Shown here in pieces: positions 1 through 7,775 of a stretch of DNA of 31,828 nt. The stretch comes from JAVBPP01 sp031549535 (GTDB taxonomy: Bacteria; Bacillota; Clostridia; Oscillospirales; Acutalibacteraceae). Within the stretch, counting starts at the first letter, position 1. The number at the start of each line of letters is the position of its first letter. The notes under the pieces were generated by a model. That model did no database searches, had not been told where the DNA came from, and worked only from the letters and a program-made list of their open reading frames with translations. Location of the stretch: positions 1 through 31,828 of the forward strand of contig JAVBPP010000125.1 in assembly GCA_031549535.1 (NCBI GenBank). The letters run 5' to 3'. Both the position numbers and the translations under genes were made by a program.

Positions 1-87
1 ATGGATGAAGTATTTGCGCAAAACCCGTATATTGATGTTGCAAAAGAGGCAGGGATTTTTGTAGCAAACAAGACTTCTGCCATCTAA
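1..87 (+). CDS. C-terminal fragment of an unidentified protein
   Basis: Frame 1 is open from the first base of the window and ends at a TAA at 85-87, giving at least 28 residues that end in NKTSAI. The ATG at position 1 may be an internal methionine, because the gene probably starts outside the window. The fragment is too short to assign to a family; it has no recognisable motif. Its stop codon lies inside the direct repeat that flanks the palindromic insertion at 93-211, so the gene end itself was probably duplicated by that insertion. It may be the upstream member of the operon that continues with the PLP decarboxylase, but nothing here proves this. Confidence 0.5.
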   Translation: MDEVFAQNPYIDVAKEAGIFVANKTSAI

Positions 88-92
88 AATCT

Positions 93-211
93 ATAGGTAA
101 TTGCGAAACGTACAAAACGGCGGACGGCCAATGGCCGCCCCTACAACGAAAGAATTGTCTACGACATGTAGGGGCGCGCATTGCGCGTCCAGGGCTTTCG
201 CGATTGCCTAT
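93..211. mobile_element. MITE-like palindromic insertion with flanking direct repeats
   Basis: This 119-base segment is a large imperfect palindrome. The outer arms are 93-108 and 196-211 (14 of 16 bases pair) and the inner arms are 122-144 and 168-190, built around the GC-rich words GGACGGCCAATGG and GTAGGGGCGCGC. The 9-base sequence CTAAAATCT flanks it at 84-92 and 212-220, and the match is 11 bases if the terminal AT is counted. That is the pattern of a target-site duplication. There is no coding capacity for a transposase. The GTAGGGGCG-type palindrome resembles non-autonomous intergenic repeats common in clostridial genomes (from memory). It could also act as an RNA hairpin between the upstream gene and the decarboxylase. 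Confidence 0.75.
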
Positions 212-235
212 CTAAAATCTAAATTCGGAGGCCAT

Positions 236-1537
236 ATGAATCAGCTAAATCATTTTTGTACCATTCCCCCCTCTGCCTTTGTGCAGGCTGCCGAGCGTTT
301 CGGCACACCCTTATACCTATACGATGAAAGCCTGCTGCTGGAAAAATGCCGCAGCGTCCTTGCTATGCCCAATGCCTATGGACTAACCGTGCGTTTTGCC
401 ATGAAGGCAAATTCCGGGCGCACCGTGCTGCGCCTGATTCATGGGCAGGGCATACAGATTGACGCCAGCTCCTTGAATGAGGTGAAGCGGGCGCATCTGG
501 CCGGGATACCTTACGCGGATATCATGCTCACCACCCAAGAGGTTCCGCTTGGCGATGCGCGCGCGGAGCTGGAAGCTATGCTGGGTGAGGGGCTGCATTA
601 TAATGTTTGCTCCCTGCGGCAGATGGAGCTGATTGCCCCCGCCGCGGTGAAATACGGCCTTGCGCTGTCTGTGCGCGTGCACCCCGGCGTAGGCGCGGGG
701 GAGAGCGCAACGCGCAACACCGGGGACGATTACTCCTGTTTTGGCGTGCACTTAACCAATTTGGAGCAGCTGCTTGCCATAGCGCAGGCAAACGGTTTGC
801 GCATCCGTAAGGTGCATACCCATATCGGCTCCGGCGGAGACCCGGAAAAATGGCGTGAGAATATTGACCTGCAGCTATCTATGGTGGAAACCTTCTTTCC
901 GGATGCCGACACAGTCAGTTTTGGCGGCGGTTTAAAGGAGGCACGCATGCCCGATGAAAAGGCTGCGGATGTGCAGCTGCTGGGCGAGTACGCCAAGGCG
1001 CAGCTTACGGAGTTTTACCACCGTACAGGCCGAAAGCTTTACATGGAGGTGGAACCGGGTACCTATCTCGTTGCCAACTGCGGCTATGCGGTGACGACGG
1101 TGATTGATAAAAAGCGCACCGGCGAAACAGGCTTGAACTTCTTGATTGCAGACGGCGGAATGGAAATCAACAGCCGTCCGTTGTTGTATGGCTCCCGCCA
1201 CCCGTTTTATCTGATTTCCCGGCAGGGGGATCTTTTGTCAAGTGAATATACTTTACAGGATACGGACTACAGCGCCGTCATCGTTGGCCGTTGCTGCGAG
1301 AGCGGGGACGCGCAAAGTTTGGATGAAAGCGGGCGCAGCCTGCCGCGCAGCATGGCGGAGCCGCAAATTGGGGACTATGCCGTGATTGGCGGCGCGGGCG
1401 CCTACTGTTCGGCCATGACGCCGTTCAACTATAATTCCCACCTGCAGATTCCGGAGCTTCTCTACACGTGCACGGGCGATTTGCGGCTGATTCGGAATAG
1501 GCAAACCCTGGAGCAAATCGTACAAAACGAGCTGTAA
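236..1537 (+). CDS. PLP-dependent fold-III decarboxylase, diaminopimelate decarboxylase-like
   Basis: The protein has 433 residues. I start it at ATG 236, seven bases after GGAG (227-230); an upstream in-frame start at 101 lies inside the palindromic insertion and would add 45 residues of repeat-derived sequence. The fold-III alanine racemase/ornithine-DAP decarboxylase signature is visible: the PLP lysine in FAMKANS (Lys57), HTHIGSG near 194-200, the phosphate-binding FGGG at 229-232, EPGTY at 273-277 and the substrate-binding CESGD at 354-358. Family members decarboxylate meso-diaminopimelate, carboxynorspermidine or ornithine/lysine in the cytoplasm. The CESxD and C-terminal AYC motifs favour the DAP decarboxylase branch. 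It lies beside amino-sugar genes rather than lysine or polyamine genes, so a substrate other than DAP is possible and I give no symbol. Confidence 0.85.
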   Translation: MNQLNHFCTIPPSAFVQAAERFGTPLYLYDESLLLEKCRSVLAMPNAYGLTVRFAMKANSGRTVLRLIHGQGIQIDASSLNEVKRAHLAGIPYADIMLTTQEVPLGDARAELEAMLGEGLHYNVCSLRQMELIAPAAVKYGLALSVRVHPGVGAGESATRNTGDDYSCFGVHLTNLEQLLAIAQANGLRIRKVHTHIGSGGDPEKWRENIDLQLSMVETFFPDADTVSFGGGLKEARMPDEKAADVQLLGEYAKAQLTEFYHRTGRKLYMEVEPGTYLVANCGYAVTTVIDKKRTGETGLNFLIADGGMEINSRPLLYGSRHPFYLISRQGDLLSSEYTLQDTDYSAVIVGRCCESGDAQSLDESGRSLPRSMAEPQIGDYAVIGGAGAYCSAMTPFNYNSHLQIPELLYTCTGDLRLIRNRQTLEQIVQNEL

Positions 1538-1668
1538 GAGCACCTGCGTTGAGAAAAGGAAGCATTATGCGGGAACTCATTCAATCCCATTGATTGTGAA
1601 TGGCGCGGAGCGGGGGACGCTGGAGTTTGAGGTGAAAGGGTAAACCTTTTGTATCTGGGGGAGGATTC
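1538..1668. other. Non-coding junction with possible gene remnant
   Basis: The stretch after the decarboxylase is GC-rich and holds only short reading frames, including a start-like ATG at 1567 that stops after eight codons and an open tail ending in GTLEFEVKG before a TAA at 1641-1643. These look like debris of a degraded gene, but I cannot name the family. No convincing terminator hairpin is seen. The base composition changes from GC-rich to AT-rich at about 1670-1690, just before the serine hydrolase, so this may be the left junction of an acquired segment. Confidence 0.3.
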
Positions 1669-1731
1669 ATGGTGGTAATGCTCTATAGAGAATTTATATT
1701 TTGCACACAACAGCAAATTGAGGAGGGATAA
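1669..1731 (+). CDS. Possible 20-residue leader or truncated ORF
   Basis: An ATG at 1669 follows a strong GGGGGAGG ribosome binding site (1657-1664) at normal spacing and encodes 20 residues, beginning MVVMLYREF, before a TAA at 1729-1731. The stop comes one base before the ATG of the serine hydrolase at 1733, and that gene's own AGGAGGG site lies inside this short frame. The arrangement would allow translational coupling. The peptide resembles no known leader; it could equally be the surviving 5-prime end of a gene replaced when the AT-rich segment arrived. Confidence 0.3.
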   Translation: MVVMLYREFIFCTQQQIEEG

Positions 1732-1732
1732 A

Positions 1733-3673
1733 ATGGATATAAGCGGAACAAGGATTGATATTTCGAAAAAATTAAAAGAATATGTAGAATCAAAAAGAAA
1801 TCAAGACGGTACAGCGGTGGGTGTTGCGTTCATAAAAGACGGAGAACTTGTGTCTGCTTTTGTTTGTGGAACACAAGACGGAAATCCCGATAAACCCGCA
1901 ACGGTAAACGATTTGTTTGATGTTGGTTCAATCTCAAAATTATACTGCGCATTAGCAATTATGAAACTTGTCGAAATGGGGAAAGTTTGCCTTGATACAC
2001 CTCTTATCGAATATTTGCCGCGTTTTACCATGAAAGATGAAAGATATAAACAGATAACACTTCGTATGTGTCTTAATCATAGTTCGGGATTACCCGGAAC
2101 GAATTTGAAATATTCTTTCAACACAAAATGGCTTGACGAGACGCTATATGATGATTTTTACGATTGTTTTTCCAAATCTAAACTGAAAGACAATCCGGGA
2201 AATGCCTCGGTTTATTGTAACGACGGTTTTATGCTTGCGGAAATGGTTGTAGCAGAAGTAACAAGCATGAGTTACATAAAGTTTCTTCAAGAATATATAA
2301 CGATACCTGCGAGCGCCTTTTCTGTTTGTGCTGCCGGGAACATCCCTGAAAACCACATCCGAATCAAGGCAAAAGGAAAAACGAACGAATATTGCATGAA
2401 TACAGCCGCGGGCGGTATTTTAACGAGCATAATCGACTGCGCGAGAATAGGATATTTATTTATTGACTCCAAGGGCATTTTAACAGACGAAAGCCTTAAG
2501 GAAACGACATACTCGCAAGGCAAGTCTTTTTTACCGAGAATAGCCGGTAATTTCGGATTAGGATGGCATTTTGTTGACTTTTCACTTGACCCATACGATA
2601 TGGGTAAAAATACCCTTGCACAAGGCGGCGGTTCAGCTTCTTTTGGTTCTTTTCTTATTGTAAGTAAAAAACACAATCTTGCAGCGGCTATTTCTCTGTC
2701 TTTCGATAATAAACTTAACCCTAATGCGATGCTAAACGAGTTGTGCGGAATATTACTCGATGAATATGGAATTAACACAAAAAAACAACCGAAAGAAACA
2801 GCAACTGAAGCAGATAAAAAAGCCATACCGAACGGATTCAAGCAAAAATTTTCGGGTATGTATTACAACTGCATGAACAGCTACAATGTTAGTTTTGATG
2901 GTAATTCCCTTAAACTTCAAATGAAACTAGCGAATGGTTGGAAAGACATAGCTGCTAACGCATATTTTGACGGACAATGCTTCATATCGGGCAAAAGAAT
3001 GTTTTCGTTTGAAACACACGGAAGCAATTCATATTTGATTGAAGAAGAAGTACCGCTTTGGGGAAGAAATCCGATGGGACAAAAATGCACATCTTTCCCG
3101 CTTGTAAATACAATGTGGAAAAACCGGGTCGGTAAAAAATATATCGCTATCGACGCACACCCGCATGATATGGCGTCGACATCCGGCGGATTCGCTATAA
3201 CCATCAAAGAATTTAACAATGAAGAAGGTTTATTGTTTTTTGAATATGCGGGACCGTTCGGTGTAAATTTACTGCCTGTAATTGCAACTGAGGATAATGA
3301 AACCGAAATGTTCTTAAATACACCTGTGCAAGGCTCACGGGAAGGGTTTGCGCCCTTTATATATGAAAAGGATAGTATTGAATATTTGTATGCTTTTGGA
3401 TATAACTTAGTTGATACGGCATATTTAAAACCGCTTCAAACAGGACAAGTTATTTCTGAAAAAGGACGAAAAAATAAAATCTTCACTTTAACAGGCGGAA
3501 ACAAAATAAATATTGATATACCAAACGGTGTACGCATTATTATTTTTGGTTCTGATTTAAAACCTAAATATGACAGTGCGTCTGGGCAAAAAATTAATGA
3601 AACGTGCGACGGATTTATAACGTTTATCAACGAAGGTTCAATGGATGTTTCGGTTGAAGTCTGTCCATTATAA
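1733..3673 (+). CDS. Class-C beta-lactamase-family serine hydrolase, AT-rich
   Basis: The protein has 646 residues, starting at ATG 1733 behind AGGAGGG (1721-1727). An N-terminal beta-lactamase/DD-peptidase fold covers about residues 15-350: SISK gives the nucleophile Ser66 and Lys69, HSSGLPG is at 116-122, the YxN motif is YCN at 161-163, and GGGSASFG stands where family members have the HxG box. The last 300 residues have no motif I recognise. No signal peptide or membrane segment is seen, so it probably acts in the cytoplasm as an esterase, peptidase or amidase and not as a secreted antibiotic-resistance enzyme. Codons are AT-rich: 22 of 60 G+C at 2701-2760 against 35 of 60 at 4021-4080 in the next gene. 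It sits between two GC-rich genes, so recent transfer is likely. Confidence 0.85.
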   Translation: MDISGTRIDISKKLKEYVESKRNQDGTAVGVAFIKDGELVSAFVCGTQDGNPDKPATVNDLFDVGSISKLYCALAIMKLVEMGKVCLDTPLIEYLPRFTMKDERYKQITLRMCLNHSSGLPGTNLKYSFNTKWLDETLYDDFYDCFSKSKLKDNPGNASVYCNDGFMLAEMVVAEVTSMSYIKFLQEYITIPASAFSVCAAGNIPENHIRIKAKGKTNEYCMNTAAGGILTSIIDCARIGYLFIDSKGILTDESLKETTYSQGKSFLPRIAGNFGLGWHFVDFSLDPYDMGKNTLAQGGGSASFGSFLIVSKKHNLAAAISLSFDNKLNPNAMLNELCGILLDEYGINTKKQPKETATEADKKAIPNGFKQKFSGMYYNCMNSYNVSFDGNSLKLQMKLANGWKDIAANAYFDGQCFISGKRMFSFETHGSNSYLIEEEVPLWGRNPMGQKCTSFPLVNTMWKNRVGKKYIAIDAHPHDMASTSGGFAITIKEFNNEEGLLFFEYAGPFGVNLLPVIATEDNETEMFLNTPVQGSREGFAPFIYEKDSIEYLYAFGYNLVDTAYLKPLQTGQVISEKGRKNKIFTLTGGNKINIDIPNGVRIIIFGSDLKPKYDSASGQKINETCDGFITFINEGSMDVSVEVCPL

Positions 3674-3720
3674 GCATTTTCGACAATTCCCACAATATAA
3701 ATAATTCGGGAGGAACCACA

Positions 3721-4458
3721 ATGTCAAAAGCAGCGCAATACTTTGAGCAAACCATCGCCCTTATGCGGGAAGTGCAAAGCACCCAATTACCCGCCATCGA
3801 AAAAGCGTCCCGCGTGCTTGCAGATACGCTGGAGAGCGGGAAACGCGTGTTTACCTTCGGCACAGGCCACTCCTGCCTTTTGGCGCAGGAAATCTTTTAC
3901 CGCGCGGGCGGGTTGGTGCGCATCTATCCCATCCTGGAGACCGACCTCATGCTGCATGAATCCGCTTCCAAAAGCAGTGTATTGGAGCGTATGGCAGAGT
4001 ACGGCAAGGCCTTGTTTGACCATTATGAGCCGGCGCAGGGTGATGCGCTGCTGATTTTCTCCAATTCCGGGCGCAATGCCTGTTCCATTGAACTGGCAAA
4101 ACTCTGTCAGGAAAACGGCGTGTTTGTCATTGTGTTGACGAATACGCGCCACGCGGCAACCGGCGCGTCCCGCCATGCCAGCGGAAAAAAGCTGCATGAT
4201 TTCGGCGATATTGTGTTGGATAACTGCGGCTGCGTGGGTGACGCGAGCATTGAAATTGACGGCCTGCCCAACCGTGTTGCTCCGACCTCCACCGCTATCG
4301 GCGCGGCGATATTACAGGCCATGGTGGCCTGCACCGTTCAATATATCGCGGACGACGGCAAAACCCCGGAGGTGTATGCCAGCAGTAACATTGACGGCGG
4401 CGACGCCATCAATGAGGGTTATATTCAAACATATAAAAAGGAGATTCGTGGCTTATGA
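3721..4458 (+). CDS. SIS-domain sugar-phosphate binding protein (UPF0309-like)
   Basis: The protein has 245 residues, with CGGGAGG ahead of ATG 3721. A single SIS (sugar isomerase) domain fills most of it: FGTGHS (46-51) forms the first phosphate-binding loop, IFSNSGRN follows at about 112-119, and PTSTAIGAAILQAM is the conserved segment near the C-terminus. Related proteins bind or isomerise phosphosugars such as sedoheptulose 7-phosphate, glucosamine 6-phosphate or N-acetylmuramate 6-phosphate. I cannot tell which here, or whether it is catalytic. The stop overlaps the start of the GH84 gene by four bases (ATGA at 4455-4458), so the two are translationally coupled, which points to an amino-sugar phosphate substrate. 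It is soluble and cytoplasmic. Confidence 0.85.
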   Translation: MSKAAQYFEQTIALMREVQSTQLPAIEKASRVLADTLESGKRVFTFGTGHSCLLAQEIFYRAGGLVRIYPILETDLMLHESASKSSVLERMAEYGKALFDHYEPAQGDALLIFSNSGRNACSIELAKLCQENGVFVIVLTNTRHAATGASRHASGKKLHDFGDIVLDNCGCVGDASIEIDGLPNRVAPTSTAIGAAILQAMVACTVQYIADDGKTPEVYASSNIDGGDAINEGYIQTYKKEIRGL

Positions 4459-6125
4459 TATATCCAATTCCGCAATCCGTTCAACAAACCGGGAGCTACC
4501 CGGTAAAGGCATATACTCTGCAGTCCGCCGATGCCCTTGTGCAAAACTTTTGCGCCCGTTACGGCATTCCTTGCGGCGAAAACGGCAATATACTCGTCAG
4601 CTGCAAGCAGGATAACAGCAGCCGTTTTTCCTATATCGAGCAGGCGCGCCGGGTGACGGAGGAGGCCTATCTCCTGCAGAGTGAACAGCAGGGGGAGCGT
4701 CTTGCCGTAACCATCACGGCGGCGGGGGAGCGGGGTATGTTTCATGCCCTGCAAACCCTGCAGCAGCAGCTGCAGGAGGGGGAGGTGCTGCTGGGTGAAA
4801 TCCTGGACTACCCCCTGTTTGAAAAGCGCGGCTATCTGGAGGGCTTTTACGGTAAGCCCTGGACGCCTGCCCAGCGCCTTTCTGTTTTGGAATTGATGGC
4901 GCAGAACAAGATGAACAGCTACTATTACGCGCCCAAGGACGACCCCTATCACCGCGATTTGTGGAACGAGCTATACCCCGCGCAGGAGCTTGCCGATTTG
5001 AAGGGGCTTGTCAGCGCTTCCAACGGGCAGTTTGTGGATTTCCATTATAACATCGCCCCCGGTCTTTCCATGCGCTATTCCAGTGAGGAGGACTATCAGG
5101 CGCTCTACAACAAGCTGATGCAGATTTATGAAATCGGCGTGCGGAAGTTTGGGCTCTTGCTGGACGATATTCCAAAGCAGCTGCAGTATCCGGAGGATAT
5201 TGCCCGTTTTGGCAGTGAAACCGTGCACGCGCATATTTATCTGGGCAACCGCCTGTTTGACGACCTTATGGCGAAGGATCGCGGCATTGAAATGACGCTC
5301 TGCCCCCTGCAATACCACGGCAAGGGCGATGAATATTTTATCTCCAAACTCGGGCAGGGACTGGATCCCAGAATTCACCTGTTCTGGACGGGTTACAACA
5401 TCTGTTCCCAGGATTTAACTGTGCCGGAGGCGATTACGTTCATCCGTTCCACCACGCATAAGCCGCTGTATTGGGACAATTTCCCGGTTAACGACGCGGA
5501 AATGTACAACGAGATGCATTTGGGTTATATTCACGGGCGTGATGCGGAGCTTTACCGTTACAGCGATGGCATTATTTCCAACTGCATGGAATACTGTGAG
5601 TGCTCCAAAATCCCGCTGCTCACCGTTGCGGACTTCCTGTGGAACCCCCATGCCTACAACCCCATGGAAAGCTGGTACCATGCGCAGGGCGTTGTCATCG
5701 GCGAGGGCGTGGAGGATTTCCGCATTTTGTCCGACCACCTGCTGACCTCCTGCCTCAAGGTGGAGAACTCTCCCTATATGAACCGTACCTTCGCGGGCGC
5801 GGAAAGTGCGCTGCGCATCGGCAACCCCTTTGACGCGCTCAAGGTTCTGGGCGAATACACCGAACAGGTTGGCCGCTGCTGTGATTTGGTTTTGGGCGAG
5901 GATCGGCCGATCTTCAAGGAGCTGCGCGGCTGGGCGGAAAAGCTGAAGGCGGCGCACGAAACGCTGCAAGCGGGTCTGGAGCTGCTCGGCAGCACGAATC
6001 CGGAAAATGCAAAAATTTTAAAACAAAAACTGCATGACTATATGCGCCTGCCGGAGGTGCTCACCGAGTTTTCCTTGCAGGTGGCCGTGGAGGAACTGCT
6101 GAAACTTGCGGAGAACAATGAATAA
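4455..6125 (+). CDS. GH84 family beta-N-acetylglucosaminidase-like enzyme
   Basis: The protein has 556 residues. An N-terminal GH20b-like alpha/beta domain (about 1-118) precedes a TIM barrel with GH84 hallmarks: RGYLEGFYGKPW at 125-136, YYAPKDDPYHR at 157-167, the adjacent catalytic aspartates in LLLDDIPK (Asp237, Asp238), and the later segments FWTGYN and YWDNFPVND. A helical C-terminal part follows. GH84 enzymes are retaining and use the substrate acetamido group; they include bacterial hexosaminidases and eukaryotic O-GlcNAcase. Secreted bacterial members such as Clostridium NagJ have a signal peptide and accessory modules; this one has neither, so it should act inside the cell. It overlaps the SIS gene by 4 bases and is followed closely by the nucleotidyltransferase. 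Specificity is inferred. Confidence 0.88.
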   Translation: MIYPIPQSVQQTGSYPVKAYTLQSADALVQNFCARYGIPCGENGNILVSCKQDNSSRFSYIEQARRVTEEAYLLQSEQQGERLAVTITAAGERGMFHALQTLQQQLQEGEVLLGEILDYPLFEKRGYLEGFYGKPWTPAQRLSVLELMAQNKMNSYYYAPKDDPYHRDLWNELYPAQELADLKGLVSASNGQFVDFHYNIAPGLSMRYSSEEDYQALYNKLMQIYEIGVRKFGLLLDDIPKQLQYPEDIARFGSETVHAHIYLGNRLFDDLMAKDRGIEMTLCPLQYHGKGDEYFISKLGQGLDPRIHLFWTGYNICSQDLTVPEAITFIRSTTHKPLYWDNFPVNDAEMYNEMHLGYIHGRDAELYRYSDGIISNCMEYCECSKIPLLTVADFLWNPHAYNPMESWYHAQGVVIGEGVEDFRILSDHLLTSCLKVENSPYMNRTFAGAESALRIGNPFDALKVLGEYTEQVGRCCDLVLGEDRPIFKELRGWAEKLKAAHETLQAGLELLGSTNPENAKILKQKLHDYMRLPEVLTEFSLQVAVEELLKLAENNE

Positions 6126-6147
6126 TAAAAAACAAGGGAGAAACTAT

Positions 6148-7503
6148 ATGAAAAAAGCCGTTATTCTATGCGCGGGGGCGGGCACAAAAGCCTGGCCGTA
6201 TGCGCAAATCCGCTGCAAAACGATGATTCCTGTTTCCAACAAGCCGATTATGGCATACGCTGTGGACAGCCTGACCGAGCTGGGCTTTACGGATATTATT
6301 CTGGTTTGCAGCAAATTCGCGCAGGAAATTGCCGCCTATTTTCGTGATTACAGCAATGTCACCCTCGTGACAGATCCTGCCCCGCAGGGCACGGCGCTGT
6401 CCCTGCTCAAAGCAAAGGAAGCGGTTGGCGGCGAGGATTTTCTTGCACTCTACGGCGATACCATTGTTTCCAAGGAAGACTTGCAGGCGCTCATCGCGGC
6501 GCAAAAACCGGCCGCGCTGGTTTACCCCATGCGCGACCGCTGCAGTGACTATATCGGCTGTGTGCCGAAGAACGGATTGGTTGGCGATATCCTCGGCCAC
6601 TCGCGCGGGGACTGCTCCCATGCGTTCGCGGGCTTTGCCTTTTCCGCCTCTATTTTTGATGCGTTGTGTTATGCAAACGCACGCTTTACCCATGTGGAGG
6701 TCGGCATGATGCCGCCCGTGGAGGCGTATCTGGAAAACCTGCTTGCGGATGAAATGGACAGGGGCATGGCTCTTGCCGCCGTGGAGGCGCAGGACACGGT
6801 GTTTGACATTGACAAACCCTGGCATATTCTGCAGGCGAACTATGTCATCAACAAACGCCGCTGCGGTGCGCTGACCCAAAACGAGCTGGCCGAGGGTGCA
6901 GAAATTGACCCAACCGCCTGTATCAACGGCTTTGTCCGCCTCGGGAAAAACAGCAAAATCGGCCGTAACGTTATCATCGACGGCAACATCATTGTGGGCG
7001 ATAATACCAAAATCACCAACGGCGCACTGCTGCAGGGCAACCTTGTAATCGGCAATGACTGCGCCGTGCGCAACGCCTGCTTCGTCTCAGAAGGCTCTAC
7101 CATCGGCGACGAATGTATTGTCAGCCACGCCGCGGAGCTGGAAGGCATCATCATGAAGCGCGTTTTCCTTTACCACTATATGGAATTTTACGGCATCATC
7201 GGTGAAAACACCGACCTTGGTGCGGCCACAGTCTGCGGTTCCCTGCGTTTTGACGACGGCAGCACCATCCACCGTGTTAAGGGGCGCAGAGAATTTGCGG
7301 GCGATTTCGGCGACGCCACCTTCTTAGGCGACTACGTGCGTACCGGTGTCAACGCCATTCTCATGCCCGGCGTCAAGGTCGGCCCTTACAGCATTGTCGG
7401 CTCCGGCGTTCTGCTTCAAAAGGATTTGGCAGACCACACCATCATTTACACCGAGCAGAACCTCACCGAGAAAAAATGGGGCAGCGAGGTTTACGGCTGG
7501 TAG
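6148..7503 (+). CDS. GlmU-like sugar-phosphate nucleotidyltransferase with hexapeptide beta-helix
   Basis: The protein has 451 residues from ATG 6148, behind GGGAG; the earlier in-frame start at 6106 lies inside the GH84 gene. Residues 1-230 form an NTP_transferase domain: AVILCAGAGTK at 4-14, PQGTA at 79-83, YGDT with the metal-binding Asp104, and DIDKPWHILQAN near the domain end. From about 255 a left-handed beta-helix of hexapeptide repeats runs to the C-terminus. This is the two-domain plan of archaeal and bacterial GlmU-type enzymes that make UDP-GlcNAc or related NDP-sugars. The signature is unusual: Lys replaces the conserved Arg of GxGTR, and RCK replaces the usual proline-lysine. Substrate and even activity are therefore uncertain. 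It is the last gene before a hairpin terminator. Confidence 0.83.
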   Translation: MKKAVILCAGAGTKAWPYAQIRCKTMIPVSNKPIMAYAVDSLTELGFTDIILVCSKFAQEIAAYFRDYSNVTLVTDPAPQGTALSLLKAKEAVGGEDFLALYGDTIVSKEDLQALIAAQKPAALVYPMRDRCSDYIGCVPKNGLVGDILGHSRGDCSHAFAGFAFSASIFDALCYANARFTHVEVGMMPPVEAYLENLLADEMDRGMALAAVEAQDTVFDIDKPWHILQANYVINKRRCGALTQNELAEGAEIDPTACINGFVRLGKNSKIGRNVIIDGNIIVGDNTKITNGALLQGNLVIGNDCAVRNACFVSEGSTIGDECIVSHAAELEGIIMKRVFLYHYMEFYGIIGENTDLGAATVCGSLRFDDGSTIHRVKGRREFAGDFGDATFLGDYVRTGVNAILMPGVKVGPYSIVGSGVLLQKDLADHTIIYTEQNLTEKKWGSEVYGW

Positions 7504-7567
7504 CTTGGTAGCTGGTATTTCGGTAAGTAACCCGCCCTTTTGGGCGGGTCGCTGTATTGTTACCAAG
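7504..7567 (+). terminator. Hairpin terminator after the amino-sugar cassette
   Basis: A GC-rich stem pairs ACCCGCCC (7530-7537) with GGGCGGGT (7542-7549) around a TTTT loop. The outer words CTTGGTA (7504-7510) and TACCAAG (7561-7567) can also pair. The tail after the stem is only moderately T-rich, so termination may be imperfect. It begins directly after the stop codon of the nucleotidyltransferase. Confidence 0.65.
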
Positions 7568-7775
7568 AGCGGAAACAACAACAGCAGCAACACCGGCAGC
7601 ATTGGCGGCGTTGGCAAAAATTGCGGCAAAACATGATTCTAAATCCCCTTTCGTTTACAGTCCGCGCGGGCTTGCCCCCGCACTTCATCATATGCTGCAC
7701 GGGCAGTTGCGTGAGGGATTGCAGAGGAGGCATGGTCATATGAAAAAAGAGTTACTAGTACCAAGCCGCTTTTAG
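7568..7775 (+). other. Intergenic stretch with a CAA/CAG-rich run and a truncated ORF
   Basis: The first part is a low-complexity CAA/CAG run. A good ribosome binding site, GAGGAGG (7723-7729), precedes ATG 7740, which opens a frame beginning MKKELLVPS and stops at 7773-7775. The stop is supplied by the palindromic element that starts at about 7759. The most economical reading is a gene whose start survives but whose body was lost when the element inserted or recombined. A longer frame starting at 7557 runs through the same start, but its composition comes from the low-complexity run and I do not trust it as a gene. Confidence 0.3.

Noticed and set aside
101..235. N-terminal extension of the PLP decarboxylase from an upstream start
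   Set aside because: The extra 45 residues are encoded by the palindromic insertion; ATG 236 has a proper ribosome binding site and matches the family N-terminus.
1733..3673. Antibiotic-resistance beta-lactamase
   Set aside because: The SxxK and YxN motifs show only the fold. There is no signal peptide, and the HxG box and large C-terminal half do not match known resistance enzymes.
7557..7775. A 72-codon ORF in the intergenic region
   Set aside because: Its first half is translated CAA/CAG low-complexity sequence inside and after the terminator, it has no ribosome binding site, and it ends in the palindromic element.
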